Origin: Fidelibacterota bacterium | GTDB lineage: Bacteria; Fidelibacterota; Marinisomatia; Marinisomatales; J089 | Length of the DNA stretch: 7,054 bases | Direction: 5' to 3' | Assembly (NCBI GenBank): GCA_003695105.1 | Contig: RFIZ01000036.1 | Span: 1 to 7,054, forward strand | Notes under the pieces: model-generated | The model's database searches: none | Told to the model about the DNA's origin: nothing | What the model saw: only the letters and a program-made list of their open reading frames with translations | Made by a program: the position numbers and the translations under genes | Shown here: positions 6,482 to 7,054 of the stretch, in pieces | Layout of the letters: the number at the start of each line of letters is the position of its first letter | How positions within the stretch are numbered: the stretch's first letter is position 1

Positions 6482-7054
6482 ACGGCTTCGGCCAGTCGGG
6501 TGGGTATCCAATTCCCGGTTGGGGTGGTTTCTGTTCGCTTTCCATCTGAAGGATGGCGTACACGGCGCCGATGGAAACCAGGGTTGCGCCGGCAAATTCC
6601 AGCTTCCGGGCTGTCCGCTTCCGTTCCGGCCGGTGTGGCTTTGTTTCCGGGACCAAGACAACTTCCTGTTCCGGGAAACGCCCCGGCGGCGGCTTCCTGG
6701 ACAGAACGGTCCACACCGCCTTCCGGATTTCAGCTTCCAGGCCGTTGGCGTCACCGGTATAGTTCCACTGGACGTCGTTCAGTAATTGGAGTTGTGCCCC
6801 CGAGGCATCGAAGTATTTCATCCTGACGGTCAGGTCGTAATGTGAGGCAGAAACCTGCCCTTCACTCCGTTTCCCTGTGGTTCCCGGTACGGTATCGACC
6901 GCACTACCTTCGGTCAGCGACCAGGCCAGGACATGGGAAGCCTCCAGGAGATCCGCCACCCGTTTGAGACAGGAATCGGTGCGGCAGCCGCCCACGGTAA
7001 AGCCTTCGGTCGTGAGTGCCAGGTCAATGTCACCCTGATGCACAACCATTCCGA
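6480..7054 (-). CDS. CsgG/LpoB-like domain protein with C-terminal membrane helix, N-terminus outside the window
   Basis: The 3' part of a gene, 189 residues counted from an ATG at 7049. That Met is probably internal, since the frame stays open to the edge. The segment ALTTEGFTVGGC..DSCLKRVADLLEASHVL (about 11-41), followed later by YDLTVRMKYFDASGAQL, resembles the pattern of CsgG-related domains in FCB-type bacteria: a short 'mutant-in-GC' loop with two Cys (22 and 27), a helix, a strand, then a strand with 'VETG'-like turn. This is pattern recognition and moderate at best. A linker rich in Pro, Arg and Lys (about 119-149) leads to a hydrophobic helix (about 150-168, EFAGATLVSIGAVYAILQM) and a Pro-rich tail ending PPDWPKP. 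CsgG-family proteins usually act in the periplasm or outer membrane as export or assembly factors; a C-terminal anchor is less usual. The role here is unknown. The gene is on the same strand as the permease, 162 bp upstream, and may or may not be co-transcribed. Confidence 0.6.
   Translation of the reverse strand, partial: GMVVHQGDIDLALTTEGFTVGGCRTDSCLKRVADLLEASHVLAWSLTEGSAVDTVPGTTGKRSEGQVSASHYDLTVRMKYFDASGAQLQLLNDVQWNYTGDANGLEAEIRKAVWTVLSRKPPPGRFPEQEVVLVPETKPHRPERKRTARKLEFAGATLVSIGAVYAILQMESEQKPPQPGIGYPPDWPKP

Overview
The window is a gene-dense stretch of GC-rich bacterial DNA. It holds six protein-coding genes, two of them cut by the window edges, and only one intergenic gap of any size (6318-6479). 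The gene content is that of a Gram-negative bacterium with an outer membrane: a TonB-dependent receptor with an N-terminal carboxypeptidase-regulatory-like domain, a lipobox lipoprotein, and a CsgG-like protein with a proline-rich tail. That combination fits the Bacteroidetes/FCB superphylum and related candidate phyla (Marinimicrobia-, Calditrichota- or Gemmatimonadota-like). The assignment is inferred from protein style only; no rRNA or other marker gene is present.

Plus strand, 1-2296: a soluble multi-PAS sensor histidine kinase, open at the left edge, overlaps by ATGA a stand-alone receiver-domain response regulator. The few kinase residues visible before the first PAS domain look like the last helix of a receiver domain, so the whole protein is probably REC-PAS-PAS-PAS-HisKA-HATPase. 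This makes it an intermediate in a phosphorelay rather than a membrane sensor.

Minus strand, 7054-2304, read right to left: the 3' part of a CsgG-like protein with a C-terminal membrane helix; a 162-bp gap; a 12-TM amino-acid permease of the APC/SLC7-like type; a small outer-membrane lipoprotein; and a TonB-dependent receptor. Lipoprotein and receptor overlap by ATGA. Permease, lipoprotein and receptor therefore look like one transcription unit that could move a nutrient across the outer membrane and then the inner membrane. This grouping is inferred; the substrate is not evident. The minus-strand unit converges on the two-component genes with only 7 bp between stop codons.

The least ordinary part is the gap before the permease. 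It can fold into a compact three-way junction with a 7-bp closing stem and very short joining strands. A loop in this fold is complementary to the permease ribosome-binding site. The permease reading frame has no ATG, GTG or TTG where the conserved family N-terminus begins; a CTG lies 6 nt after AAGGAA. Together these suggest a translationally controlled permease with a rare start codon. It matches no riboswitch class that I recognise.
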